Source: Acidobacteriota bacterium
GTDB taxonomy: Bacteria; Acidobacteriota; Holophagae; Acanthopleuribacterales; Acanthopleuribacteraceae
Length of the DNA stretch: 57,558 bases
Reading direction: 5' to 3'
NCBI GenBank assembly: GCA_030066195.1
Contig: JASJCB010000151.1
Location: forward strand, 1 to 57,558
Part shown: piece by piece, positions 25,834 through 33,351 of the stretch
How positions within the stretch are numbered: the first letter of the stretch is position 1
Layout: the number at the start of each line of letters is the position of its first letter
Notes under the pieces: model-generated
Databases searched by the model: none
Told to the model about the DNA's origin: nothing
The model's input: only the letters and a program-made list of their open reading frames with translations
Translations under genes and position numbers: made by a program

Positions 25834-27888
25834 ATGACGCGTGTTTGTGTTTTTGCATGGTTTGTTTTTGCCTTAAGTGCCGCGGGCCGGTCCCAAGCCG
25901 ATTTCACCCGCGCCGATGTCTGGCAGATCGGCGATCATGTCGACTACTTCGCCGTGGATGCGACCAATGCCGAACCCGGACCGGCCGGAACCGGGGTGAC
26001 CTGGGATTTTTCCAACCTGCCGCGATTACCGGAAGAAGATTTCAGCGTTCGCTACGCCGCTCCGTCCGAGGCGCCCAACCAGGGTTTATTTCCGGGCGCG
26101 AACATGGTTCATATTCAAGACGCGGGTCCCCTGTTTGCCTATACCTTTTTCACTGTCAACGACCAACAGTTCGTTCTCGACGGCCTGGACCTGCCCGACC
26201 TGGGCGTGGTCACCTACTCCGATAAAAATATCTGGCTGAACTTCCCCCTGGCCTATAACGAAACCCAGGCCGACGACTTTGTGGGTACCTACGAATTCAA
26301 CATCCAGGGCATTACCGGCATCGCCGATCGCACCGGCAATCTGAGCACCCATTACGACGGTTTCGGCACCCTCATTCTACCCGATGGAACCACGGTCAAC
26401 AACGTCCGACGCTTGAAGCTGGATCAGGTGGTCAACGATGTCATCAATGTGACCGGTCTCAGCATCACCACTCGCGTGGAAACCACCACCTATCACTTCT
26501 TCGCCGAGGACAGCCGCAACCAGGTGTTCACCCTGACCCTGGCCGATACCACCGTCACGCCGCCCGGCTTGACCACACCCTCCAAGGTCGCCTACTACCG
26601 GACCTCTAACGGCGACGGCAACAGTCAGGCCGCCGGTAAACGACGCGGGGCCCACCTGACCACCCAGGGCGGCGATTTCGACAGCGAAATCCTGATCCGC
26701 AATACCGGCGACACCCAACAACAGGTTACCCTGCAACCCTACGACGAGACCGGAACGGAACTGGACCCCGTTACCGTGGACCTGGGCGCGGGCGCAACTT
26801 CCAGGGTCCTGGCCCAGGAATATTTCAGCCCGGATGCAAAAAGCTTCGGTGTCGCCGGCTGTGACTCCTGCCCCATCAGTGTCGGTTATCACGCCGCCGT
26901 GGAAAACGCCTCCACTGCCCAGGTTCACGAGACCGGCCGCTTCGAAAACCGCTTCTACGTCTATCCCGGCGAGTGGGACACCCTGTTCGACGGCGCCGCC
27001 CTGATCAACGCGGGCGACGGTCCGGCTAAAATCGATGCCGTGCAACTGGACGATGACGGGAATGTCCTGGCGACGGTCAACCTGGAAACCGACCTGGCGT
27101 CCGGCGGAAAACACCTGACCATCTTCAACAATCTATTCGGGAACAACCCGAACAGCATCATCGAATTGACTTCCGACCAACCCATGGCGGTCATGATCCT
27201 GCGTATCTCGAGCGACGGCCGCTTCCTCTACCAAAACCTGCCCCTGCCGCCCAACCCCGAACCGGACAGCAGCCGCCGGCTGGCCCATATCACCAGTGAA
27301 ACCGGTGGCTTCGATACCGATATCTATGTCCACAACACCGCCGACAGTGCCCGATCGGTCACCCTCCAGCCCTATAACGACGACGGTGCGGCGCTTGGCC
27401 CGGTCCAGGTAGACGTCCCGGCCAGGGGCACAAGGCGCTTCGCAAAAACCGATCTATTGAGCCCGGATGCAAGTCACCTGGCCGTTACCGGCTCCACCGA
27501 CTGCGTGGTTACCGCGGGTTATCGCGCTCGGGTGGAAAACGCAAGTACGGCCGCTATTCACGAGGCCGCGCCGGTCGGTTCCAGCTTCGATGTCTACCCC
27601 GGCGAATGGGACCTGTTGTTCGACGGCTTCGCTCTGGTCAACGCGGGTGACGCCGAGGCCGCCGTCACCGTAACCCAAATCGGTGATGACGGCAGCGTCC
27701 TGGCCAACGTCACCCTGGCCGAAAACCTGGCTCCCAACGCCAAGTACCTCGGCCTGTTGGAAGGTTTGATTCCGGACAACAAAAACAGCACCATTCGCAT
27801 CGAGTCCACGCAACCCCTGGTCGTGCTGGCGCTCCGCCTGTCCAAGGATGCCCGTTTCCTCTACAATAACAACCCCATCCCCCAATAA
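25834..27888 (+). CDS. Secreted protein with two tandem ~205-residue beta-sandwich repeats
   Basis: 684 residues with a signal peptide (MTRVCVFAWFVFALSAAGRSQA) and AAGGAGG upstream. Residues 1-265 form one beta-rich domain. Two homologous repeats follow (about 270-475 and 485-684), aligning block by block: AHLTTQGGDFDSEILIRNTG / AHITSETGGFDTDIYVHNTA; VTLQPYDETG / VTLQPYNDDG; VENASTAQVHE / VENASTAAIHE; VYPGEWDTLFDGAALINAGD / VYPGEWDLLFDGFALVNAGD. Cys pairs occur in the first repeat (GCDSCP). No catalytic motif is visible. The repeat type also appears at 4978 and 14185. It is probably a surface or extracellular binding protein. Confidence 0.75.
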   Translation: MTRVCVFAWFVFALSAAGRSQADFTRADVWQIGDHVDYFAVDATNAEPGPAGTGVTWDFSNLPRLPEEDFSVRYAAPSEAPNQGLFPGANMVHIQDAGPLFAYTFFTVNDQQFVLDGLDLPDLGVVTYSDKNIWLNFPLAYNETQADDFVGTYEFNIQGITGIADRTGNLSTHYDGFGTLILPDGTTVNNVRRLKLDQVVNDVINVTGLSITTRVETTTYHFFAEDSRNQVFTLTLADTTVTPPGLTTPSKVAYYRTSNGDGNSQAAGKRRGAHLTTQGGDFDSEILIRNTGDTQQQVTLQPYDETGTELDPVTVDLGAGATSRVLAQEYFSPDAKSFGVAGCDSCPISVGYHAAVENASTAQVHETGRFENRFYVYPGEWDTLFDGAALINAGDGPAKIDAVQLDDDGNVLATVNLETDLASGGKHLTIFNNLFGNNPNSIIELTSDQPMAVMILRISSDGRFLYQNLPLPPNPEPDSSRRLAHITSETGGFDTDIYVHNTADSARSVTLQPYNDDGAALGPVQVDVPARGTRRFAKTDLLSPDASHLAVTGSTDCVVTAGYRARVENASTAAIHEAAPVGSSFDVYPGEWDLLFDGFALVNAGDAEAAVTVTQIGDDGSVLANVTLAENLAPNAKYLGLLEGLIPDNKNSTIRIESTQPLVVLALRLSKDARFLYNNNPIPQ

Positions 27889-27901
27889 ACCCTTCCCAAG
27901 A

Positions 27902-27928
27902 CGGCCGGGTTTCTCCACCGCCCGGCCG
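27902..27928 (+). terminator. GC-rich hairpin after the 25834 gene
   Basis: A perfect 8-base stem CGGCCGGG / CCCGGCCG, 14 bases after the stop. There is no T run, so it may stall or protect the mRNA end rather than terminate alone. Confidence 0.5.
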
Positions 27929-27948
27929 CCCTTCAACTCACGTCATGG

Positions 27949-28019
27949 GAACCGCCGAGGACACAGGGGGCGTAAAGACGGAAAACCTTCTTTATGCTTG
28001 TTGTGTCCTTCGCGGTTTC
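27949..28019. repeat. Long imperfect inverted repeat between convergent genes
   Basis: The outer arms GAACCGCCGAGGACACA and TGTGTCCTTCGCGGTTTC pair almost fully, and the inner arms GCGTAAAGA / TCTTTATGC extend the hairpin. The wording (…CCGAGGACACAGGGGG… / …GTGTCCTTCGCGGTTTC…) looks like an interspersed extragenic repeat rather than a simple terminator. Confidence 0.6.
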
Positions 28020-28042
28020 TGTCTCCAGGAGAATGACACCGC

Positions 28043-29008
28043 TCAGGGTGCAGCAACCCGCCCGTGTCCGCCGCCTTCCAGGGGATGGTAGGACTCGTGA
28101 ATCGCCTTCAAGCGCTCCCTGGCCACCTCAGTATAGATCTGCGTGGTGCTCAGGTCGCTGTGACCCAGCATCATCTGGATGGCGCGCAGGTCGGCGCCAT
28201 GATTCAACAGGTGTGTCGCGAAACAGTGACGCACCACGTGCGGCGAGACCAACTTGGGGCTGATGCCTACTTCCAGGGCGTGTTTCTTGATGATCTGCCA
28301 GAAGGCCTGGCGCGTCATGGCCGAACCGAAACGGCTCAAAAACACGGTCTCGGTGGCGCCGCGTATGAGGGCGGGCCGACCGTCTTGCAGATAACGCTCC
28401 AAATGCTCGCGCGCCTTGGAACCCAGGGGCACCAGGCGCTCCTTGCGGCCCTTGCCCATAATGATCAACAAACCGGGGTCCAACCGCACCTGACTGAAGC
28501 GAAGGTTGATCAGTTCGGAAACCCGTAAACCCGTGGCGTACAACAGTTCCAGCATGGCCCGATCGCGCAGGCCGAGCGCCGAATCGGCCGAGGGCGCCAG
28601 TAACAGTTTGGTGATGGCTTCCTCGCTGATGGTCTTAGGTAGGGTACGCACCTGCTGAGGATTGTCGATCAGGTCGGTGGGGTTCTGTTCGATGACGAAC
28701 CGCTTGACCAGAAAACGAAAGAACTGCCGAATGGCGCTGATCTTCCGCGCCTGGCTGCGTTCCTTGATACCTACCTTATTCAAGTCGGCCAGGAAGTGGA
28801 GAATGTGTTCACGGGTGATCAGACGAACGGCTTCCACGGGAACAAAGACCAGGAATTGGACCAGGTCGCGAATATAGGCGGCAACCGTATGTTCGGATAA
28901 CTTCCGTTCAAAAGCCAGGTAGGTGTGGAACTCGCGGAGGGGCCGCACCAAACCGGGTGGCAAATCCTCGATTATCGCGGCATCGATAGCGATACGTTTA
29001 GCACTCAC
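28043..29008 (-). CDS. xerD: Xer-type tyrosine recombinase
   Basis: 321 residues from GTG 29008, chosen because GAGGAGA lies just upstream. The N-terminal SAM-like core-binding domain (LREFHTYLAFERKLSEHTVAAYIRDL) is followed by the catalytic domain with the full set: Arg162 (ATGLRVSEL), Lys187 (MGKGRKERLVPLG), His257-x-x-Arg260 (SPHVVRHCFATHLL), His283 (MLGHSDLSTTQ) and nucleophile Tyr292 (IYTEV). Length and C-terminus match chromosomal XerC/XerD, which resolve chromosome dimers at dif, better than phage integrases. XerC and XerD cannot be told apart here. No dif-like site was recognised nearby. Confidence 0.85.
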   Translation of the reverse strand: MSAKRIAIDAAIIEDLPPGLVRPLREFHTYLAFERKLSEHTVAAYIRDLVQFLVFVPVEAVRLITREHILHFLADLNKVGIKERSQARKISAIRQFFRFLVKRFVIEQNPTDLIDNPQQVRTLPKTISEEAITKLLLAPSADSALGLRDRAMLELLYATGLRVSELINLRFSQVRLDPGLLIIMGKGRKERLVPLGSKAREHLERYLQDGRPALIRGATETVFLSRFGSAMTRQAFWQIIKKHALEVGISPKLVSPHVVRHCFATHLLNHGADLRAIQMMLGHSDLSTTQIYTEVARERLKAIHESYHPLEGGGHGRVAAP

Positions 29009-29162
29009 GCGCAATCTCCTCGCCGGATACAATGACCGGCACTCCGGTATATGCCGTTTATAAGCAATCCCCAAGCCAACTGAACCCCGATCATCTGATC
29101 CCGCCGGGGCTGCCGGGCGAACCGGTCAAACTAGCGTTTATGCAGGTTATTATGCTGCTTGG

Positions 29163-29204
29163 TTGTTTTATGCATCAACTTTCTTTCTGTTTTTTAGAGC
29201 GCGG
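29163..29204 (+). repeat. Degenerate direct repeat, copy A
   Basis: TTGTTTTATGCAT… to …AGCGCGG. It matches the segment at 29458-29498 at most positions with small gaps; both start with the same 13 bases and end in AGCGCGG. Confidence 0.5.
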
Positions 29205-29330
29205 ATCGGCACGGTGCCGTAACCTCACGCGACACGTGAAAATTCTCTCAACCCAATGGTCCCGACGGCGAAGGAGCCAAACAAATTCCGTGAAGAGCTA
29301 GCGCAATCCCGGATTAGTTCAACGCGCGTC

Positions 29331-29387
29331 TTTCCGAGGGGCGCAGGACCGTCCATGTCCAACCAGTAGGGCCTGCGCCCTCGGAAA
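29331..29387. repeat. Strong inverted repeat
   Basis: TTTCCGAGGGGCGCAGG (29331-29347) pairs with CCTGCGCCCTCGGAAA (29372-29387), perfect but for one bulged G, around a 24-base loop. There is no T run on either strand. It could be the end of a small mobile element or a structured recombination/extragenic site. Confidence 0.55.
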
Positions 29388-29457
29388 AACACTCCGCATT
29401 GTTAATGAGAACAACAAAACATCTTGCAGCTAAGTGGGCATTTAGAATGTCATTTAA

Positions 29458-29498
29458 TTGTTTTATGCATGAATTTTCTGCCGGTCTTTCAAGCGCGG
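29458..29498 (+). repeat. Degenerate direct repeat, copy B
   Basis: Second copy of the element at 29163-29204, about 295 bases downstream. Confidence 0.5.
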
Positions 29499-29591
29499 GT
29501 TGGTTGGTTACAAGATGCCCAAATGACAAGATACCGTTCGAATTCCCTCGACCTTGACAAGCCCGAGCCTGAATCTTTTGAACGGAAAATG

Positions 29592-29600
29592 TGCTATGAT
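29592..29600 (+). promoter_or_regulatory. Extended -10 promoter of the cupin operon
   Basis: TG-C-TATGAT is an extended -10 element, 26 bases before the ATG at 29627. Such promoters can work without a good -35, and none is evident. The same TG-N-TATGAT form recurs at 38626. Confidence 0.5.
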
Positions 29601-29626
29601 GAGTCATCGATTTCAAGGTGACGCCT

Positions 29627-30328
29627 ATGCCCGAGTTCCTGATACAAGAACCGCTTACCGGCCTCATTCATCAGAGCTTGTCGCCGCATGCCGCCTCGCT
29701 TTCCGCCTGGCTGCAGGGTTCGCTGACGCCCGCCGACGACGGCACTCATTACGGCTACGTCCACCAGGGCGCCTTGACCCTAGAACACACATCCGGCCGC
29801 TTTACCCTGAGTCCCGGCATGTATTTCGCCGCGCCGGGGGCCTGTTTGCTGAACGGCGCCGGCAGCGGGTTCGTGGTGACGCGACATGATTACCGGGGTT
29901 TCTTTCACATCGGCGGACCCGTGGAGGAAGAGGGGCGCCTGCGCTATATCGACGGCTGCACCGATTCACTGCTCATTGCCCCGGTCAAGTTGGGCGATCC
30001 CTGCTTGAACCTGCTGCATTTCCCGCCGGGGATCCATCAGACCGCGCACACGCACCCGTCGTTACGGGCGGGCATGGTAGCTCGGGGATGCGGCTACTGT
30101 CATTTGGACGGTCGTAGTGTGGAACTGGCCCCGGGTCGCCTGTTCTTGATTCCCTCGGAAACCCTGCACTGCTTTTCCACCCGATCCGACGCCATGACTG
30201 TCATCGCCTGGCATCCCGACAGCGATTTCGGCCCGGCCGACGACGACCACCCCATGATCAACCGCACCGTGGTCGACGGCGTATCGGCCCGTTACCTGGA
30301 CCATATTCGTACCGGAGGCGCCTCGTGA
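29627..30328 (+). CDS. Cupin (double-stranded beta-helix) protein
   Basis: 233 residues from ATG 29627 (AAGGTGA 5 bases upstream; the in-frame GTG at 29618 lies inside that site). The C-terminal half has the cupin metal motif HFPPGIHQTAHTHPSLRAGMVARGCG: the H-x-x-x-H-x-H cluster, then a Gly-rich turn, and later 'LAPGRLFLIPSETLHCF' with the last His. The N-terminal half (HQGALTLEHTSGRFTLSPGMYFAAPGA) looks like a second, metal-less cupin, making this a bicupin. It overlaps the next gene (GTGA), so it is made with the zinc-ribbon membrane protein and the asparagine-synthetase-like enzyme. It may be a small-molecule sensor or isomerase/dioxygenase. Confidence 0.75.
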   Translation: MPEFLIQEPLTGLIHQSLSPHAASLSAWLQGSLTPADDGTHYGYVHQGALTLEHTSGRFTLSPGMYFAAPGACLLNGAGSGFVVTRHDYRGFFHIGGPVEEEGRLRYIDGCTDSLLIAPVKLGDPCLNLLHFPPGIHQTAHTHPSLRAGMVARGCGYCHLDGRSVELAPGRLFLIPSETLHCFSTRSDAMTVIAWHPDSDFGPADDDHPMINRTVVDGVSARYLDHIRTGGAS

Positions 30329-31284
30329 AGTGTCCGAAATGCGAGCACAATCAAAAGTTCGTGGAGGGCATGACTTGCACGCGTTGCCGCTATCGTTTTG
30401 TATTGAGCCCCAAGGAGCCGCCTAAAATCAGTGACGCTCGCATGGTTTCCTATATCCGTAAGGCAAGCGGGGTGGGAACACGCTACTTCACCATGAACCA
30501 ACTCTACATGATTCACTGCCGCAGAATGGTCGGCAGCGCGCATCTGTGGGTCAAGGTCTACGCGTTTCTCTTCCTCGCCGGCATAGCGGTTACGGTCTTC
30601 GTCCCGGGTTTTTTGATTTTCAGTATTGTTGTCTTTTTTTTGCCGTTTCTGATCAATTTGTATCGGATCAGCGTCAAACACGATTTCGGTCAATTCTGGA
30701 TCGCGGTTCGCGAGTACGAGAGAGCATATCCCATCCCAAAGTTGATCCACGAGCCGGGCCTTGAAAATGAGCCGCCGCCCGCCGACCATCCCGATGTCTA
30801 CGATTACGGGGTGGAAGCGGTGCTGATCGTGGAACGGCGCATCCTGGTGGACCTTTTGGTGCGTAACGGCTGGCACCTGGAGAACAAGACCCTGGTGATC
30901 AGCGAGGACGGTTATCCCTCGTACCTTCAGGACCACGCCCGGAAATTGTTGGAAGAAAACCGGAAACTGCCCGTCTACCTGATGCACGACGCCACCGAAT
31001 ACGGCGAGGACATGGCCGCCCGTTTGGCCGGCTCGCGCAAACTGCCCATTGACGGTCATCCCATCACCGACATGGGCCTGTTCACCGAGGATGTCAAACG
31101 CATCAAGAAACTGAACCGCCCGCTGAGTCGCTCCCATCAAGGCCGTGTGCCTATCGACATGATGGCTTATCCCATGTTGGCCGTGGGCTTGGGCGCCTCC
31201 CTGGCCGGCGGTCTGGCCTTCGCCGAAATCCTGGATCAACAGCAGCGACAGATTGAAGGAAACCTGGCGATGGGTTTTGGATGA
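30325..31284 (+). CDS. Zinc-ribbon membrane protein of unknown function
   Basis: 319 residues from GTG 30325 (GGAGG 6 bases upstream), overlapping the cupin gene by 4 bases. The N-terminus is a four-Cys zinc ribbon (MKCPKCEHNQKFVEGMTCTRCRYRF). Two membrane helices lie at about 73-112 (VYAFLFLAGIAVTVFVPGF, LIFSIVVFFLPFLINLY). A soluble region with VYDYGVEAVLIVERRILVDLLVRNG and a 'DATEYGEDMAARL' segment follows, and a last hydrophobic stretch is near residue 275-300 (MMAYPMLAVGLGASLAGGLAF). I do not recognise the family. Position between a cupin and an asparagine-synthetase-like enzyme, with overlapping ends on both sides, implies a joint task. Confidence 0.65.
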   Translation: MKCPKCEHNQKFVEGMTCTRCRYRFVLSPKEPPKISDARMVSYIRKASGVGTRYFTMNQLYMIHCRRMVGSAHLWVKVYAFLFLAGIAVTVFVPGFLIFSIVVFFLPFLINLYRISVKHDFGQFWIAVREYERAYPIPKLIHEPGLENEPPPADHPDVYDYGVEAVLIVERRILVDLLVRNGWHLENKTLVISEDGYPSYLQDHARKLLEENRKLPVYLMHDATEYGEDMAARLAGSRKLPIDGHPITDMGLFTEDVKRIKKLNRPLSRSHQGRVPIDMMAYPMLAVGLGASLAGGLAFAEILDQQQRQIEGNLAMGFG

Positions 31285-33032
31285 GTGTCATTTTCGGCTT
31301 TACCGGTAACCGGGACGACACCCTGGCCGCCGGTATGCAACGCATTCTGGCCCATCGGAGCAAAGGACCCTGGCTCGCTCATTCCGCTCCGTGGGGAACC
31401 CTGTACCACGGCGCGCCGCCCAAGTGGTCGGGCGAGCACGGCGGATTGATTCACGACGGTCCGCAAACGCTGGCCATGGCCGGGTTCCTGACCGATCACG
31501 GCTTACCCGATTCGAACGCGCCCTTCCTCGCCAGGCTCCTGGCCGCTTACCGAGCGGAGGGCGAGGATGCCCTGACGCGGCTGCGTGGGGCCTTCGTGCT
31601 GGCTCTGCTGGACGGTGAGCGCTTGATCCTGGTGCGTGACGGCGCGGGCGCCCGCTCCCTCTACACCACGGTCTTCAAGAACCGTGTCTTTTTTGCCGTG
31701 GAACCCAAGGCCCTCTGGTCGCTGCCCGGGTTTTCCCGCGACATTCGACCCGCCGCGCCGGCCAGGTACCTGACTTATAGCTTTCAACCCACTCATGAAA
31801 CCATGCTTCGGGATATCGAGGCCGTGCTGCCCGGTCACCTGATCTGTTTCGAAGCGGACGGTTCGAAACGAAGCACGCGCTTCTTCCGTTTCGAGGAATA
31901 TGAACCCGAGGAGGTTGACCCCGCCGTCACCAGGGAAGACTGGATCGAGCGGTTCCGCAACCATTTCCAGGCGGCGATCACCGAACGCATGGCGCCCGGC
32001 GAACCCATCGGCGCCTTTCTGTCCGGCGGCATCGACAGCAGTGCGGTGGTGGCGGAACTGGCCCGGCAGGCCCCGGGTCGCGTAACCACCTTCGCCGTAC
32101 ATTTCGGGCCGGATTACAAACACGAGTTGGACTTCGCCCGCGCCGTGGCCGAACAATGCGGAACCGACCACCACGAGGTCCTGTTGAAACCCAGGGACTT
32201 TCTGCCCGAACTGAGGCGCATTATCTGGCTGCTGGACGATCCCATCGGCGACCCGGTCACCGTGCCCAATTTCGCCCTGGCCCGACACGTGGCGCCGATG
32301 CTGAACGGCGTCTTCAACGGTGAGGGCGGCGACCCTGTCTTCGGCGGCCCCAAGAACATCCCCATGATGATGCTGCACTGGTACGGCGGTTCACGCGACC
32401 CGCTCTACCTGGAACACGCCTACCTGGCTTCCTACCGCCGCGCCTACGACGAACTGACGCACATCCTGACACCGGAATTCCGCGAGCAATTGGACCTGGA
32501 CGCCGCCCTGGCCGGTCCACTGACGCCATTCTTCAAGGCACAAAAACCCCGCCTGCTGCTGAACCAATTGATGAGCATCAACATTCGCCTGAAAGGCGGA
32601 CGCCTGATCCTGCCGAAGGTCGAGCGCATGCTGGGCGCCAACGGCCTGGTGCCGCTGTCGCCGCTGTTCGACGAACGCCTGATCGAACTGGGCTTCGCCC
32701 TGCCGCCCCACCTGAAACTGGCGGCCGGCGTAGAGAAGATCATCATCAAGGAAGCCTACCGAGACCTGCTGCCCGAATCGGTCATCGAACGTCCCAAAAG
32801 CGGCATGCGCGTGCCGGTCTATTTCTGGTTCCAGGGCGAGATGCGCCGCTACGCCCGCAAGATCTTGAGCAAACGCGCCCTGCGCAAATCTCCCGTCTTC
32901 AACCACGAGCGAGTCAAACAACTACTGTCCTACGAAATCGAGGAGGGCCGAGGCCGCTACGGCATCAAACTATGGATGCTGATCACCTTCGAAATCTGGC
33001 GCCGCCTGGTAATCGAGGGCGAACCGATTTGA
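31281..33032 (+). CDS. Asparagine-synthetase-like protein without the glutaminase Cys
   Basis: 583 residues with the AsnB two-domain layout. The N-terminal Ntn-hydrolase-like domain (LRGAFVLALLDGERLILVRDGAGARSLY; FFAVEPKALWSLPGF) is followed by the PP-loop synthetase domain with SGGIDSS at 248-254, FNGEGGDPVFGG, and a late RPKSGMRVPVYFWFQGEM. The normal N-terminus MCGI is replaced by MSVIFGF, so the nucleophile Cys2 that releases ammonia from glutamine is missing. It should therefore use free ammonia or another amine, as beta-lactam synthetase and lasso cyclases do, to make an amide through an acyl-AMP. The start overlaps the upstream stop (ATGA). Confidence 0.8.
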   Translation: MSVIFGFTGNRDDTLAAGMQRILAHRSKGPWLAHSAPWGTLYHGAPPKWSGEHGGLIHDGPQTLAMAGFLTDHGLPDSNAPFLARLLAAYRAEGEDALTRLRGAFVLALLDGERLILVRDGAGARSLYTTVFKNRVFFAVEPKALWSLPGFSRDIRPAAPARYLTYSFQPTHETMLRDIEAVLPGHLICFEADGSKRSTRFFRFEEYEPEEVDPAVTREDWIERFRNHFQAAITERMAPGEPIGAFLSGGIDSSAVVAELARQAPGRVTTFAVHFGPDYKHELDFARAVAEQCGTDHHEVLLKPRDFLPELRRIIWLLDDPIGDPVTVPNFALARHVAPMLNGVFNGEGGDPVFGGPKNIPMMMLHWYGGSRDPLYLEHAYLASYRRAYDELTHILTPEFREQLDLDAALAGPLTPFFKAQKPRLLLNQLMSINIRLKGGRLILPKVERMLGANGLVPLSPLFDERLIELGFALPPHLKLAAGVEKIIIKEAYRDLLPESVIERPKSGMRVPVYFWFQGEMRRYARKILSKRALRKSPVFNHERVKQLLSYEIEEGRGRYGIKLWMLITFEIWRRLVIEGEPI

Positions 33033-33143
33033 CCCGCGCCGTGTGCGGCTAAACGCGTTCCCGGAGATCGATCTTCTGCCGCATTTTCATTTCACAACCT
33101 GAAGAATCCAGGGATAGCAAGGGTTGCATTGATATATCAAATT

Positions 33144-33275
33144 GAGTCGAAAGCCTGGGGGCAACGTTGTCCCTAGGCTTCCGACTCAGTGGATAGGGGT
33201 GGGACAACGTTGTCTGCCTCCTACCTACTTAGTGGGAAGGCTGGGGCAACGTCGCCCGGCTCCTGAAACCGGGTC
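33144..33275. repeat. Three tandem palindromic repeats, period 42-43 bases
   Basis: The core GGGRCAACGTTGTC recurs with CAACGT at 33162, 33205 and 33247. The first unit is a 44-base near-perfect palindrome (33144-33187: GAGTCG…AAGCCT…CAACG|TTG…AGGCTT…CGACTC). Units 2 and 3 keep the core and the AGTGGG linker but have decayed arms. They sit in the 319-base gap before the ATPase/TOPRIM cassette; the rest of the gap shows nothing else. Confidence 0.65.
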
Positions 33276-33351
33276 GCCATAAACCGTTGGGGCCTGGAAA
33301 CGTCCCGGCAGGTTTGACCGATTTCCATGTTTTGGTCCGATACATGGTAGA

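Larger units (their letters stand above)
29009..29626. other. AT-richer intergenic stretch with repeats and hairpin
   Basis: 618 bases without a supportable gene. It holds a degenerate direct repeat (29163-29204 and 29458-29498), a strong hairpin (29331-29389) and the promoter of the cupin operon (29592-29600). Its composition is less GC-rich than the flanks, which suggests old insertion-element debris. Confidence 0.4.

Noticed and set aside
29310..29420. Integron attC-like site near a tyrosine recombinase
   Set aside because: A left GTTCAAC fits RYYYAAC, but no matching GTTRRRY follows at the right place, and the recombinase is Xer-like rather than IntI.
29536..29550. GTTCGAATTCC resembling a tRNA T-loop
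   Set aside because: No acceptor, D or anticodon stems can be drawn around it.
29627..33032. Lasso peptide cluster, because of the Cys-less AsnB-like enzyme
   Set aside because: No precursor peptide, RRE or leader peptidase gene is present; cupin and zinc-ribbon partners do not fit.
33144..33275. CRISPR or phase-variation repeats
   Set aside because: Units are palindromic, decayed and abut one another without spacers, and none lies inside a coding frame.
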